The notes: generated by a model not told the origin, from the letters alone. 51,567 bases of DNA from Leisingera sp. ANG59 (GCF_013317235.1 NZ_WLCM01000028.1:3219-54785); one strand, 5' to 3'. Shown: positions 42,049 to 51,175, counted from the first letter of the stretch. Made by a program: numbers and translations.

Positions 42049-43362
42049 ATGACCATCGAATACCTGAAACGCGGCAAGTCCGATGCCGACCGCGCCGAGG
42101 ATGACGCCAAGACCCGCGCCGTGGTCGAAGCCACGCTGAAGGACATCGAGGCCCGCGGCGACGCCGCCGTGCGGGAGCTGTCCGAGAAATTCGACAACTA
42201 CAGCCCCGAAAGCTTCCGCCTCAGCCAGCCGGAAATCGACGCGCTGATCGCCTCGCTGAGCGACCGCGAGCTGGAGGACATCAAATTCGCACAGAAGCAG
42301 GTGATGAATTTCGCCCAGGCGCAGCGCGATTCCATGCTGGACATCGAGGTGGAGACCCTGCCGGGCGTGATCCTCGGCCACAAGAACATCCCCGTGCAGT
42401 CGGTCGGCTGCTACGTGCCCGGCGGCAAGTTCCCGATGGTCGCCTCGGCGCATATGTCGGTGGCCACCGCCAAGGTCGCGGGCGTGCCGCGCATCATCGC
42501 CTGCACCCCGCCTTTCAACGGCAAGCCCAACGCCGCTGTGATTGCCGCGATGCACCTGGGCGGTGCCCATGAGATCTACGTGATGGGCGGCATCCAGGCG
42601 ATCGGCGCCATGGCGATCGGCACCGAGACCATCGACCCGGTGCACATGCTGGTCGGCCCCGGCAACGCCTTCGTGGCGGAGGCCAAGCGCCAGCTGTTCG
42701 GCCGCGTCGGCATCGACCTCTTTGCAGGCCCGACCGAGACAATGGTGATCGCCGATGAGAGTGCCGCGGACGCCGAGCTCTGCGCCACCGACCTCTTGGG
42801 CCAGGCCGAGCACGGCTACAATTCTCCCTGCGTGCTGCTGACGAACTCCCGCAAGCTGGCCGAGGACACCCTGAGCGAGATCGACCGCCTGCTCGGCATC
42901 CTGCCGACCGCGGGAACCGCCAAGGTCTCCTGGGAGGTTTATGGCGAGGTGATCGTCTGCGACACCTACGAGGAGATGCTGCAGGTCGCCGATGATATCG
43001 CCTCCGAGCACGTGCAGGTGATGACCGACCGCGACGACTGGTTCCTGGAGAACATGACCTGCTACGGCGCGCTGTTCCTCGGGCCCCGCACCAACGTGGC
43101 CAACGGCGACAAGGTGATCGGCACCAACCACACCCTGCCGACCAAGAAGGCGGGCCGCTACACCGGCGGGCTGTGGGTGGGCAAGTTCCTGAAAACCCAC
43201 AGCTACCAGAAGGTCACCACCGACGAGGCCGCCACCATGATCGGCGAATACGGCTCGCGGCTCTGCATGCTCGAAGGCTTCGTCGGCCACGCCGAGCAGT
43301 GCAACATCCGTGTCCGCCGCTATGGCGGCAAGAACGTGGCTTACGGTGAGGCCGCAGAATGA
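42049..43362 (+). CDS. Histidinol dehydrogenase-family oxidoreductase (HpsN/sulfopropanediol dehydrogenase-like)
   Basis: This 437-residue HisD-fold enzyme keeps every catalytic and zinc residue of HisD at the same spacing: Gln252 and His255 ([10 protein letters not shown]), Glu320-His321, Asp354 and His361 ([13 protein letters not shown]), Glu409 and His414 (EGFVGHAE). It should oxidise a primary alcohol via the aldehyde to an acid with NAD+ twice. No his genes are adjacent, and the context is catabolic. The closest described catabolic relative in roseobacters is HpsN (dihydroxypropanesulfonate dehydrogenase). The alcohol here is unknown. Its stop overlaps the next ATG (ATGA). Confidence 0.85.
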   Translation: MTIEYLKRGKSDADRAEDDAKTRAVVEATLKDIEARGDAAVRELSEKFDNYSPESFRLSQPEIDALIASLSDRELEDIKFAQKQVMNFAQAQRDSMLDIEVETLPGVILGHKNIPVQSVGCYVPGGKFPMVASAHMSVATAKVAGVPRIIACTPPFNGKPNAAVIAAMHLGGAHEIYVMGGIQAIGAMAIGTETIDPVHMLVGPGNAFVAEAKRQLFGRVGIDLFAGPTETMVIADESAADAELCATDLLGQAEHGYNSPCVLLTNSRKLAEDTLSEIDRLLGILPTAGTAKVSWEVYGEVIVCDTYEEMLQVADDIASEHVQVMTDRDDWFLENMTCYGALFLGPRTNVANGDKVIGTNHTLPTKKAGRYTGGLWVGKFLKTHSYQKVTTDEAATMIGEYGSRLCMLEGFVGHAEQCNIRVRRYGGKNVAYGEAAE

Positions 43363-44414
43363 CCACCGATACCCACACCCAAAACAAGGCGCTGATCGCG
43401 CCGATGCGGGAGGCGATGCGCGACTTCAGCGAAAAGGGCGTGCGCGCCGCGCTGGAGGAGCTGATCGCGCCGGACGCGGTGGTGCATATGTGCCACCCGT
43501 TCGGCGACCTGACCGGGCCCAAGGAGCTCTATGACACCTGCTATGCGCCGCTGCTGCAGTCCATGCCGGACCTGGAGCGCCGCGACTGGATCGTCATGGG
43601 CGGGCGCACCGAGCATGGCGGCGACTGGATCGGCTGCGGCGGCCATTACTACGGCACCTTCGTGCAGCCCTGGCTGGACATCCCGCCGACCGGCCACCTG
43701 ACCCACATGCGCTTCCACGAGTTCTACCGGTTTGAGGAAGGCCGCGTGGTCGAGGTCCAGACCATCTGGGACATCCCCGAGGTGATGATGCAGGCAAACG
43801 CCTGGCCGATGGCGCCCTCGCTCGGCCTCGAGTTCTGCATCCCCGGCCCGGCCACACACGACGGCATCGTGCCGGGGCCCTGGGACGAGGAGAAATCCCA
43901 GGCCTCCTGCGCGCATATCGTCGACATGCTGACCCACCTGAAGAAACACCCGAGCCAGGGCGGCCCGGAGGTGATGGAGATGCCGAAGTTCTGGCACGAG
44001 CGGATGAACTGGTACGGGCCTGCGGGCATCGGCACCGGCCGCGGCATCTCGGGGTTCCGCAACTGGCACCAGATCCCGTTCCTGAACGGCATGCCCGACC
44101 GCGGCCAGTATCTGGACGAGATCACCTATCATTTCTTCGGCGACGGCGAATACGCCGCGGTGACCGGCTGGCCAAACATGATCCAGACCGTGACCCACGA
44201 CGGCTGGATGGGCATCGCGCCCTCGGGCCAGCGCATCACCATGCGCAGCCTCGACTTCTGGCGGCTGGAGAACGGCAAGATCCGGGAGAACTGGGTGACG
44301 GTCGACCTGCTGGACGCCTACCGCCAGCTGGGCGTAGACGTCTTTGCGCGCCTGCGCGAGTTCAACAAGGCCCGCGTGCCAGGCGGCATTCCATTTCCCG
44401 TCGGCGAGGCATGA
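43359..44414 (+). CDS. Two-domain SnoaL/NTF2-like protein, copy C
   Basis: This 351-residue protein has two NTF2-like domains joined by an [20 protein letters not shown] linker, and the core [16 protein letters not shown] in the second half. It is a clear relative of the copy at 35837-36841, sharing the PGP-THDG linker and GPAGIG. The first domain carries [20 protein letters not shown] and the second [21 protein letters not shown], both the family SnoaL end. Function is unknown, but presence on both sides of the operators suggests a core pathway step. It overlaps the dehydrogenase gene. Confidence 0.78.
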   Translation: MTTDTHTQNKALIAPMREAMRDFSEKGVRAALEELIAPDAVVHMCHPFGDLTGPKELYDTCYAPLLQSMPDLERRDWIVMGGRTEHGGDWIGCGGHYYGTFVQPWLDIPPTGHLTHMRFHEFYRFEEGRVVEVQTIWDIPEVMMQANAWPMAPSLGLEFCIPGPATHDGIVPGPWDEEKSQASCAHIVDMLTHLKKHPSQGGPEVMEMPKFWHERMNWYGPAGIGTGRGISGFRNWHQIPFLNGMPDRGQYLDEITYHFFGDGEYAAVTGWPNMIQTVTHDGWMGIAPSGQRITMRSLDFWRLENGKIRENWVTVDLLDAYRQLGVDVFARLREFNKARVPGGIPFPVGEA

Positions 44415-44415
44415 C

Positions 44416-45183
44416 ATGACCCAATTCCCCAGCACCCCCAGTTTCAGCCTGAAGGGCAAGCGCGCGCTTGTCGCGGGCGCCTCCTCCGGCATCGGCATGG
44501 CCTCTGCCGTGGCACTGGCGGAGCATGGGGCCGAGGTCACCCTTGCAGCGCGCCGCACGGACGCGCTGCAGGAGGTCGCCGCGGAAATGGCCGCGCGCGG
44601 CTGGGCCGCCAAGGTGCTTCAACTGGATGTGGGCGACGTTGCAGCCACGGCAGAGGCGGTGGCGGCAAACGGGCCCTTCGACATCCTGGTGAACTCCGCC
44701 GGCACCGCCCGCCACGGCAAGGCCGTCGACACCGCGCCGGAAGATTTCGACGCGGTGATGGATGTGAATGTCCGCGGCGCCTACTTCCTGACCCAGGCCG
44801 TCGCCAAGGGGCTCATCGCCGCGGGCCGCCCCGGCTCGCTGATCAATATCTCCAGCCAGATGGGCCACGTCGGCGGCCGCGAGCGCGCGGTCTACTGCGC
44901 GTCCAAGTTCGCGGTCGAAGGCTTCACCAAGGCGATGGCGCTGGAATTCGGCCCCGGCAAGATCCGCGTCAACACCATCTGCCCGACCTTCATCCTCACC
45001 GACCTCACCCGGCCCACCTTCGATGATCCGGAAAAACGCGCCTGGGTGCTCGACAAGATCAAGCTCGGCCGCCCGGGCGAGATCGAGGACATCATGGGCG
45101 CGGTGGTCTACCTCGCCTCGGACGCTTCGGCCCTGGTCACCGGCACCGCAATGCTGGTGGACGGCGGCTGGACGGCAGACTGA
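44416..45183 (+). CDS. Short-chain dehydrogenase/reductase (SDR), region E
   Basis: This 255-residue classical SDR has the cofactor-binding VAGASSGIGMASAVALAEHG, NSAGTA, Ser in NISSQMG and Tyr-x-x-x-Lys (VYCASKFAVEG), and ends GTAMLVDGGW. It likely oxidises a secondary alcohol, for example a sugar carbon. Its stop overlaps the LacI ATG (TGATG). In glycoside-oxidation pathways an SDR or similar makes a ketone for later elimination; this link is inference. Confidence 0.88.
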   Translation: MTQFPSTPSFSLKGKRALVAGASSGIGMASAVALAEHGAEVTLAARRTDALQEVAAEMAARGWAAKVLQLDVGDVAATAEAVAANGPFDILVNSAGTARHGKAVDTAPEDFDAVMDVNVRGAYFLTQAVAKGLIAAGRPGSLINISSQMGHVGGRERAVYCASKFAVEGFTKAMALEFGPGKIRVNTICPTFILTDLTRPTFDDPEKRAWVLDKIKLGRPGEIEDIMGAVVYLASDASALVTGTAMLVDGGWTAD

Positions 45184-46202
45184 TGGGCGCGAGCAAGGTC
45201 ACTTCCATGGACGTCGCCCGCCGCGCAGGCGTCAGCCAGTCGGCGGTCAGCCGGGTGTTCACGCCCGGCGCTTCGGCCTCGAAGAAGACCATCGAGAAGG
45301 TGCGCAAGGCGGCTGACGAACTGGGCTACCGGCCCAACGTGCTGGCCCGCGCAATGGTGTCCGGCAAGAGCGGCATCATCGGACTGGTGGTCGCCTACCT
45401 CAACAACCAGTTCTACCCCGAGGCGCTGGAGAAGCTCACCAACGCGCTGCAGGAGCGCGGCTATCACGTTCTGGTCTTCCTGGCCTCCCATTCGGCCGGC
45501 AACATCGACCGCGTGGTCGAGGAGATCCTGGATTTCCAGGTCGACGGCATCATTGCGGCCTCGGTTGCGCTGTCCTCGGACCTCTCCGCCCGCTGCCAGG
45601 CGGCCGGCGTGCCGATGGTGCTGTTCAACCGGGCGCAGGACGATGCCTCGATGTCGGCGGTGACCTCCGACAACGTGGCGGGCGGACGCAAGGCAGCCGA
45701 GTTCCTGCTCGCGGGCGGGCACCGGAAGATCGGCTATATCGCGGGCTGGGAAGGCGCCTCCACCCAGCGCGACCGCGAGGCGGGCTTCCGCGCCGGGCTG
45801 GAAGCGGGCGGCGCCACGCTGCATGCCCGCGAGGTCGGCAATTTCGTCACCGAACAGACCCAGGAAGCCACCCGCCGCATGTTCGCAAGCGACCCGCCGG
45901 ATGCGGTTTTTGTGGCCAATGATCACATGGCCATCGCGGTAATGGACACCCTGCGTTTCGAACTCGGCCTCAGCGTGCCCGACGATGTCTCTGTCATCGG
46001 CTACGACGATGTCACTGTCGCCGCCTGGCCTACCTATAATCTCACCACTGTGCGGCAGCCCGCCAACCGCATGGTGGCCGAAACCGTCGACATCATCCTG
46101 GCCAAGATCGAGGACGCCGACGTGCGCCCGCGCCGGGTCGAGATCGACGGCCCACTCATCGTCCGCGGCTCTGCCCGCATACCTGAAGGATGGAAGACAT
46201 GA
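45183..46202 (+). CDS. LacI-family transcriptional regulator
   Basis: This 339-residue LacI/GalR protein has the N-terminal helix-turn-helix (SMDVARRAGVSQSAVSRVF, about 7-26), a hinge-helix ending GYRPNVLARAMVSG and the periplasmic-binding-protein-like effector domain. It is embedded in the operon it probably controls. The CG-centred palindromes at 36855 and 36910 are of the type this family recognises. Effector unknown, probably a pathway sugar or its product. Its stop overlaps the next ATG (46199). Confidence 0.9.
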   Translation: MGASKVTSMDVARRAGVSQSAVSRVFTPGASASKKTIEKVRKAADELGYRPNVLARAMVSGKSGIIGLVVAYLNNQFYPEALEKLTNALQERGYHVLVFLASHSAGNIDRVVEEILDFQVDGIIAASVALSSDLSARCQAAGVPMVLFNRAQDDASMSAVTSDNVAGGRKAAEFLLAGGHRKIGYIAGWEGASTQRDREAGFRAGLEAGGATLHAREVGNFVTEQTQEATRRMFASDPPDAVFVANDHMAIAVMDTLRFELGLSVPDDVSVIGYDDVTVAAWPTYNLTTVRQPANRMVAETVDIILAKIEDADVRPRRVEIDGPLIVRGSARIPEGWKT

Positions 46203-47173
46203 AGGGTTTTAACCCCAAGTTCAAAGACTTCCCGGATTACATCATTGGCATCACCAAGGAGATCTGGGAAGACCGCGGCATCGCCACGCTGCATGACTAC
46301 TACGCGCCCGACATCGTCGTGCGCTCGCCCGCCTCGGTGGTGACCGGCAACGAGGGCGTGATCGCCGCAACCATGGCGACGCTTGCCGAGTTCCCCGACC
46401 GCACCCTCCTGGGCGAAGATGTCATCTGGTCCGGCACCCCGGAGGAGGGCATGTTGTCCTCGCACCGGCTCCTGTCCACCGCGACCCACCTGGGCGACGG
46501 GGTCTACGGCAAGGCGACCGGCAAGAAGCTCACCTACCGGATCCTCGCCGACTGCCACGCGATCAACAACCAGATCAACGACGAATGGCTGATCCGCGAT
46601 CAGGGTGCCATCGTGCGTCAGATTGGGTGGGACCCCAAGGAATACGCCCGCGATCTGATCGCGCGCGAGGGCGGCCCTGAGGCCTGCGTACAGCCCTACA
46701 CCCCAGCCAACGAGCAGCCCGGCCCTTACAAAGGCAACGGCAACGACAATGAATGGGGCCAGAAATACGCCGATATCCTGACGCGGATCATGAATGCCGA
46801 CATGCGCGCGATTGAATCCGAATACGACCGCGCAGTGCAGTCGGAATATCCCGGCGGCATCACCGGCCACAGCTGGGGTCCGGTGGACCGCTTCTGGATG
46901 GGGCTGCGCGCCTCGTTCCCGAACGCCGAGTTCAAGATCCACCACCAGATCGGCCGCGACGATCCAATGATGCCGCCCCGCGCTGCGTTGCGCTGGACGC
47001 TGCATGGCAAGCACGACGGCTGGGGCGTCTTCGGCAAACCGACCGGCGCCGAGGTCTTCGTGCTGGGCGCCAGCCACGCCGAATTCGGCCCCTGGGGACT
47101 GCGCCGCGAATACGCGCTGTTCGATGAAACCTCGGTCTGGAAACAGATCCTGCTGCAGACCGGCGATCTCTGA
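46199..47173 (+). CDS. Two-domain SnoaL/NTF2-like protein, copy D
   Basis: This 324-residue protein has two NTF2-like domains: YYAPDIVVRSPASVVTGNEGV near residue 32 and GITGHSWGPVDRFWMGLRASF near 220. It is more divergent than copies A and C, but has the same two-domain size and the WGP motif. The ATG at 46199 is used, as it overlaps the LacI stop (ATGA) and has AAGGA upstream; an ATG 9 nt earlier is also possible. Function unknown. Confidence 0.72.
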   Translation: MKGFNPKFKDFPDYIIGITKEIWEDRGIATLHDYYAPDIVVRSPASVVTGNEGVIAATMATLAEFPDRTLLGEDVIWSGTPEEGMLSSHRLLSTATHLGDGVYGKATGKKLTYRILADCHAINNQINDEWLIRDQGAIVRQIGWDPKEYARDLIAREGGPEACVQPYTPANEQPGPYKGNGNDNEWGQKYADILTRIMNADMRAIESEYDRAVQSEYPGGITGHSWGPVDRFWMGLRASFPNAEFKIHHQIGRDDPMMPPRAALRWTLHGKHDGWGVFGKPTGAEVFVLGASHAEFGPWGLRREYALFDETSVWKQILLQTGDL

Positions 47174-47290
47174 ATGCGGCCCGGTGCCTCTCCTCTGAAC
47201 GCCAGTCAGGCGGCGCGGCGGTATCACGCCCACCGCGCCAGCCTGCGCGCCCGGCGGCTGAACAACCACCCGCCCGGTTGCGGGCGCTGA
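47174..47290 (+). CDS. Possible 38-residue Arg-rich small ORF
   Basis: ATG at 47174 follows the stop of the previous gene directly (TGAATG). The frame runs 38 codons (MRPGASPLNASQAARRYHAH..., ending HPPGCGR) to TGA at 47290. No family is recognised, and a basic composition is common for chance frames in GC-rich DNA. Candidate only. Confidence 0.2.
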   Translation: MRPGASPLNASQAARRYHAHRASLRARRLNNHPPGCGR

Positions 47291-47329
47291 CTCAGCCGTT
47301 TCAAACCAGATTTCAAGAGGATACCAGCC

Positions 47330-48289
47330 ATGAGCACCATCCAAGAACGCATCGTCCGCTACGGCGAACTGAAACCCTGTAAGACCGCCTTCATCGACGC
47401 CCACACCCCGGGCTCGGACCAGAAGGAAAACTTCACCATCATCGGCGGCGGCGTCAGCGAAAGCCCCGACCAGCACGTCCACATCACCGACAAGATCGGC
47501 TTCAACATCGGCGCCGCGGGCCAGCCGCCGAAATGCCGCAACTCGCTGCACAGCCACACCACCGCCGAAGTGTTCTTTGTCGCCAAGGGCCGCTGGCGCT
47601 TCTTCTGGGGCCGCTATGGCACTGCGGGGGAGTTCATCGCCGAGGAAGGCGATATCTTCAACATCCCCACCGGCATCTTCCGCGGCTTCGAAAACGTCGG
47701 CCAGGACTATGGCATGATCATGTCGATCCTCGGCGGCGACGATGCTGGCGGCGGCGTCACCTGGGCGCCGCAGGTGATCGAGGACGCGCAGGCCCACGGG
47801 CTGATGCTGGGTAACAATGGCGTGCTGTATGACAGCAAGAAGGGCCAGGACCTGCCGCACAACGTGCAACCTATGCCAGTGCTGACCGAAGAGCAGATGA
47901 AGGCTTACCCCGAGGTCCCGGTCGAGGACGTCGTTGGCAAATACGTCGCCCGCTACTGGGACCTGATGGCGCTGGCGGCGGACAAGCCTGCCAAAGTCAT
48001 CGGTGAAGATGCGCTGATCAAGGACAAGCCCGGTTTCGAGGTCGATTTCCTGGGCCGCGGCTCTGCCGTGACGGATCAGGTCAAGGCGGAAAAGCCGGTG
48101 GTTCTGATGCCCGCCAGCGGCCATTGGCGCATCACCATCAACGAGGTCGAGACCACCTTGTCAAACGGCGACACCGCGCTGGTGCTGCCCGGTGAAAGCT
48201 ACAGCGCCGAACCGTCGATGACCGGAAACGCGGGCCTCTACCGCATCACTGCAACCGACGATCCGGCCGGCGCCACCTGGCAGGGCTGA
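47330..48289 (+). CDS. Cupin-domain protein, about 320 residues
   Basis: This is a 319-residue protein. The first cupin barrel has NSLHSHTTAEVFFVAKGRWRFFW (His-x-His with Glu) and GDIFNIPTGIFRGFENVG; a second smaller barrel follows near residues 255-319 with VLMPASGHWRITINEV and GDTALVLPGES. It may be a bicupin isomerase, dioxygenase or lyase. The metal site of the first barrel looks intact; the second lacks obvious His ligands. AAGAGGA precedes the ATG. Its substrate is likely a pathway intermediate, but is unknown. Confidence 0.8.
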   Translation: MSTIQERIVRYGELKPCKTAFIDAHTPGSDQKENFTIIGGGVSESPDQHVHITDKIGFNIGAAGQPPKCRNSLHSHTTAEVFFVAKGRWRFFWGRYGTAGEFIAEEGDIFNIPTGIFRGFENVGQDYGMIMSILGGDDAGGGVTWAPQVIEDAQAHGLMLGNNGVLYDSKKGQDLPHNVQPMPVLTEEQMKAYPEVPVEDVVGKYVARYWDLMALAADKPAKVIGEDALIKDKPGFEVDFLGRGSAVTDQVKAEKPVVLMPASGHWRITINEVETTLSNGDTALVLPGESYSAEPSMTGNAGLYRITATDDPAGATWQG

Positions 48290-48327
48290 TGACCGCAGTT
48301 ACCTCCTGTGGGGCGCCGTCCGCTGCA

Positions 48328-48365
48328 CAGGGGGTGTACAGGGGGTGTACGCATGTCACCCCCTG
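48328..48365. repeat. Tandem 11-bp repeat that competes for one hairpin arm
   Basis: CAGGGGGTGTA occurs twice in tandem (48328-48338, 48339-48349). CACCCCCTG (48357-48365) is the exact complement of the first nine bases of either copy. The nearer copy gives a 9-bp stem with a 9-nt loop, and the farther copy the same stem with a 20-nt loop. It lies 16 nt before the start of the MetE-fold gene. Confidence 0.55.
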
Positions 48366-48381
48366 AAATCAGGGAGATTGG

Positions 48382-49503
48382 ATGATGGTCAAGACAACCC
48401 ATGTCGGCTCGCTGCCCCGGACCCAGAAGGTGGTGAATTTCATCTTCGCCCGCGAGCGGAAGGAACCTTTCGACCAGGCGGAATTCGACGCCTGCATGTC
48501 GGCTGCCGTTTCTGAAACTGTCCGCAAACAGGTTGCCGCGGGGGTAGATATCGTCAGCGACGGCGAGACCTCCAAGATCTCCTATGCCACCTACGTCAAG
48601 GACCGCTACACCGGCTTTTCCGGCGACAGCCCGCGCAATGCGCCTGCCGATCTGAAGATGTTTCCGGGCTTCCTGCAACGGCTGTCAGACGACGGCGGCA
48701 CGCCGCAATATGCCCGCCCCATGTGTACCGGCGAGGTGCGCTCCAAAGGCCAGGCTGAGCTGGAAAAGGACATCGCCAACCTCAAGACTGCCTTGGCAGA
48801 GCACGGCATGGGACGCGGTTTCATGAACGCGGCGTCGCCCGGGGTCATCTCGCTGTTTTTGCAGAACGATTTCTATCCCACACGCGAGGCGTACCTGGCC
48901 GCGCTGGCCGATGCGATGAAGGCTGAATATGAGACCATCGTGGCCGCCGGGCTGGATCTGCAGCTGGACTGCCCCGACCTGGCGCTGTCGCGGCACATGC
49001 TGTTCAATGACTTGTCCGACGCGGAGTTCATCAAGATTGCAGACTTGCATGTGGAGGCATTGAACCACGCGCTGCAAAACGTGCCGCAGGAGCGCGTCCG
49101 GGTGCATATCTGCTGGGGCAACTACGAAGGCCCGCATTGCTGCGACATTCCGATGGACACAGTGTTCACCACTCTGATGAACACCAAATCGCGCTATGTT
49201 CTGTTTGAAACCTCCAATCCGCGCCACGCCCACGAGTGGACCGTGTTCCGCGACCGCAAGGCAGAGATCCCGGAGGACAAGGTGCTGGTGCCCGGCGTGG
49301 TAGATACTACCACCAATTTTGTAGAACACCCGGAACTGGTCGCGCAGCGCATTGAAAGATTTACGGAAATTGTCGGCTCTGACCGGGTGGTCGCGGGCTC
49401 GGACTGCGGCTTTGGTACCTTTGCAGGCTTTGGCTCAGTGGACCCGGACATCGCCTATGCCAAGCTCGCCGCGCTGTCGGAGGGGGCTCGGCGCGTCAAA
49501 TGA
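48382..49503 (+). CDS. MetE-fold zinc protein, epoxyalkane:CoM transferase-like
   Basis: This 373-residue protein of the cobalamin-independent methionine synthase C-terminal fold has the zinc site His242-x-Cys244 (VHICWGNYEG) and Cys342 (GSDCGFGTF). This length, and HICWGNY followed by PHCCD, are like the epoxyalkane:coenzyme M transferase group (XecA) rather than full MetE (about 750 residues). A thiol is activated on zinc and attacks an electrophile such as an epoxide or methyl group. Nothing here makes coenzyme M, so the thiol acceptor may differ. ATG 48382 has AGGGAGA upstream (or 48385). Its stop overlaps the following gene. Confidence 0.78.
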   Translation: MMVKTTHVGSLPRTQKVVNFIFARERKEPFDQAEFDACMSAAVSETVRKQVAAGVDIVSDGETSKISYATYVKDRYTGFSGDSPRNAPADLKMFPGFLQRLSDDGGTPQYARPMCTGEVRSKGQAELEKDIANLKTALAEHGMGRGFMNAASPGVISLFLQNDFYPTREAYLAALADAMKAEYETIVAAGLDLQLDCPDLALSRHMLFNDLSDAEFIKIADLHVEALNHALQNVPQERVRVHICWGNYEGPHCCDIPMDTVFTTLMNTKSRYVLFETSNPRHAHEWTVFRDRKAEIPEDKVLVPGVVDTTTNFVEHPELVAQRIERFTEIVGSDRVVAGSDCGFGTFAGFGSVDPDIAYAKLAALSEGARRVK

Positions 49504-50195
49504 CACCGCTTGTCCTGATCCCCGGCATGATGTGCGATGCGCGGCTGTTCAACCCCCAGATTGCGGCGCTGTCCGGCAGCGTTCCGATCGTGACCGCGCC
49601 AATCGGCGGTCATGGCACAATGGCGGCGCTGGCGGCGGAGCTGCTCTCTTACGCGCCGCCGCGCTTTGCACTGGCGGGCCTGTCGATGGGCGGCATCCTG
49701 GCGATGGAAATCCTCCGCCAGGCGCCAGAGCGGATCGCAGGCTTGGCGCTGATGGACACCAACCCGCTGGCCGAAAGGGATGAGGTCAAGGCCCGCCGCG
49801 CGCCGCAGATCGAAGCCGTCCGCCAAGGCGGGCTGCGCCGGGTGATGGCCGAGGAGATGAAGCCGAACTACTTGACGGAAGGGCCCAACCGGGCCGCGAT
49901 CCTTGATCTGTGCATGGACATGGCCTTGGATCTGGGTCCGGACGTTTTCATCAATCAGTCCACAGCCTTGCGCGACCGCATCGACCAATGCGAAACGCTG
50001 CGCGCCTTCACCGGCCCGGCGCTGGTGCTGTGCGGTCGCGGCGACATCCCCTGCCCCGTCGCCCGGCATGAGCTGATGCACGAATTGATGCCGCAAAGCC
50101 GGCTGGAAATCATCGGAAACGCCGGCCATCTGCCGGTTCTGGAACAACCTGAACAAACCACGGCGGCACTAAACCGCTGGCTGGAGACGATATGA
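49500..50195 (+). CDS. Alpha/beta-hydrolase fold protein
   Basis: This 231-residue hydrolase has the nucleophile elbow GLSMGG with Ser62, a possible acid in CGRGDIPCPV and the catalytic His in GNAGHLP near the end. The short lid suits small esters or thioesters. It overlaps both neighbours by 4 nt (ATGA), tying it to the MetE-fold and RraA-like proteins. Substrate unknown. Confidence 0.86.
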   Translation: MTPLVLIPGMMCDARLFNPQIAALSGSVPIVTAPIGGHGTMAALAAELLSYAPPRFALAGLSMGGILAMEILRQAPERIAGLALMDTNPLAERDEVKARRAPQIEAVRQGGLRRVMAEEMKPNYLTEGPNRAAILDLCMDMALDLGPDVFINQSTALRDRIDQCETLRAFTGPALVLCGRGDIPCPVARHELMHELMPQSRLEIIGNAGHLPVLEQPEQTTAALNRWLETI

Positions 50196-50887
50196 AACCA
50201 TCGCTGCTAAACCTGCTGAATAAGGTCGACACGCCCACCGTCTGCAACGCCATCGAAGTGGCTGAGGGAAAGCGCGGTTTCAACGCCTTCACCCGCGGCA
50301 CCATGCTGTGTTCGGACCCGGATGCCGGCGCCATGGTGGGCTATGCCCGCACCGCCAAGATTGCCGCGGTGAACCCGCCGGAAGAACCGCCCGAAGTGAT
50401 CCGCAAGCGCCGCATGGACTACTACCGGCACATGGCTCTCGGCACCGGGCCTTCGATCACCGTGGTCGAGGATCTGGACTTCCCCCATTGCATCGGCGCC
50501 TACTGGGGCGAGATCAACACCACCGTGCATAAAGGCTTCGGCATCAACGGCGCGCTGACCAACGGCGTGATGCGGGATCTGGGCGATCTGCCCGAGGGCT
50601 TCCCGGTTGTTGCTGGCTCCATTGGCCCCAGCCACGGGTTCGTACACGTCAAGGAAGTCGGAACACCCGTCAGCATCTTCGGCCTGGAAATCAATGACGG
50701 CGATCTGGTGCATGCGGACCGTCACGGCGCACTGGTGATCCCCCCAGAGGTGTTGGGTGATCTCGAACAGGCCATCCTCAAACTGCTCGAAACAGAGAAA
50801 CTGATCCTGGAGCCTGCGCGCAAGCATGGGTTCGACTTCGACGCATTCGAGGAAGCATGGCAAGCGTTTGAAGCGGCCAGGACTTAG
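50192..50887 (+). CDS. RraA-family protein (HMG/oxaloacetate aldolase-like)
   Basis: This 231-residue protein of the RraA/DlpA fold has the class II pyruvate aldolase signature Asn-Gly-x-x-Arg128-Asp129 (LTNGVMRDLGDL), with Arg and Asp in the places used for pyruvate enolate and metal binding. It probably cleaves a 4-hydroxy-2-oxo acid to pyruvate plus a second product, or decarboxylates oxaloacetate, rather than acting as an RNase E inhibitor. It is the last gene of region E and a natural end step for a sugar-like pathway. No clear terminator follows. Confidence 0.82.
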   Translation: MKPSLLNLLNKVDTPTVCNAIEVAEGKRGFNAFTRGTMLCSDPDAGAMVGYARTAKIAAVNPPEEPPEVIRKRRMDYYRHMALGTGPSITVVEDLDFPHCIGAYWGEINTTVHKGFGINGALTNGVMRDLGDLPEGFPVVAGSIGPSHGFVHVKEVGTPVSIFGLEINDGDLVHADRHGALVIPPEVLGDLEQAILKLLETEKLILEPARKHGFDFDAFEEAWQAFEAART

Positions 50888-51175
50888 GTTAGGACCCATT
50901 AATCCTGCACCATTGCTTTCGCCGCTTTCGACTTGGCTGCGTAACAGCTACTGGCCGCAGAACAAGCGGTCCGCGGAGGCCGTTTCTGACCTTGGAGTTG
51001 TTGGGCAGGCAGCGAGGCCTATGGCTGGGCTCGTTGGCGTAAGGCACCTTCTGCGTTTAATCGCGATGGTACCACACAGCTGCGCTGTGACCGGCTTGGC
51101 CTGATTTGGTCCCATTGCCGCAGTCTGAATTTAGTGTGCGAGCACAGCCTTTTCGAAACGGGGAGTGCCCTGCGG
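50888..51175. other. Intergenic segment with no recognisable gene
   Basis: No frame here gives a family match that I can support. It lies between the last pathway gene and the serine-recombinase fragment and is probably the scar of earlier insertions. AT-richer patches near 51050-51140 stand out from the GC-rich coding DNA. Confidence 0.4.

Noticed and set aside
42049-43362. Assignment as biosynthetic hisD
   Set aside because: No other histidine gene is near and the catabolic operon context is strong; a catabolic HisD-fold enzyme is the better reading.
48382-49503. Assignment as metE (methionine synthase)
   Set aside because: It is half the length of MetE, lacks the N-terminal domain and is embedded in a catabolic operon.
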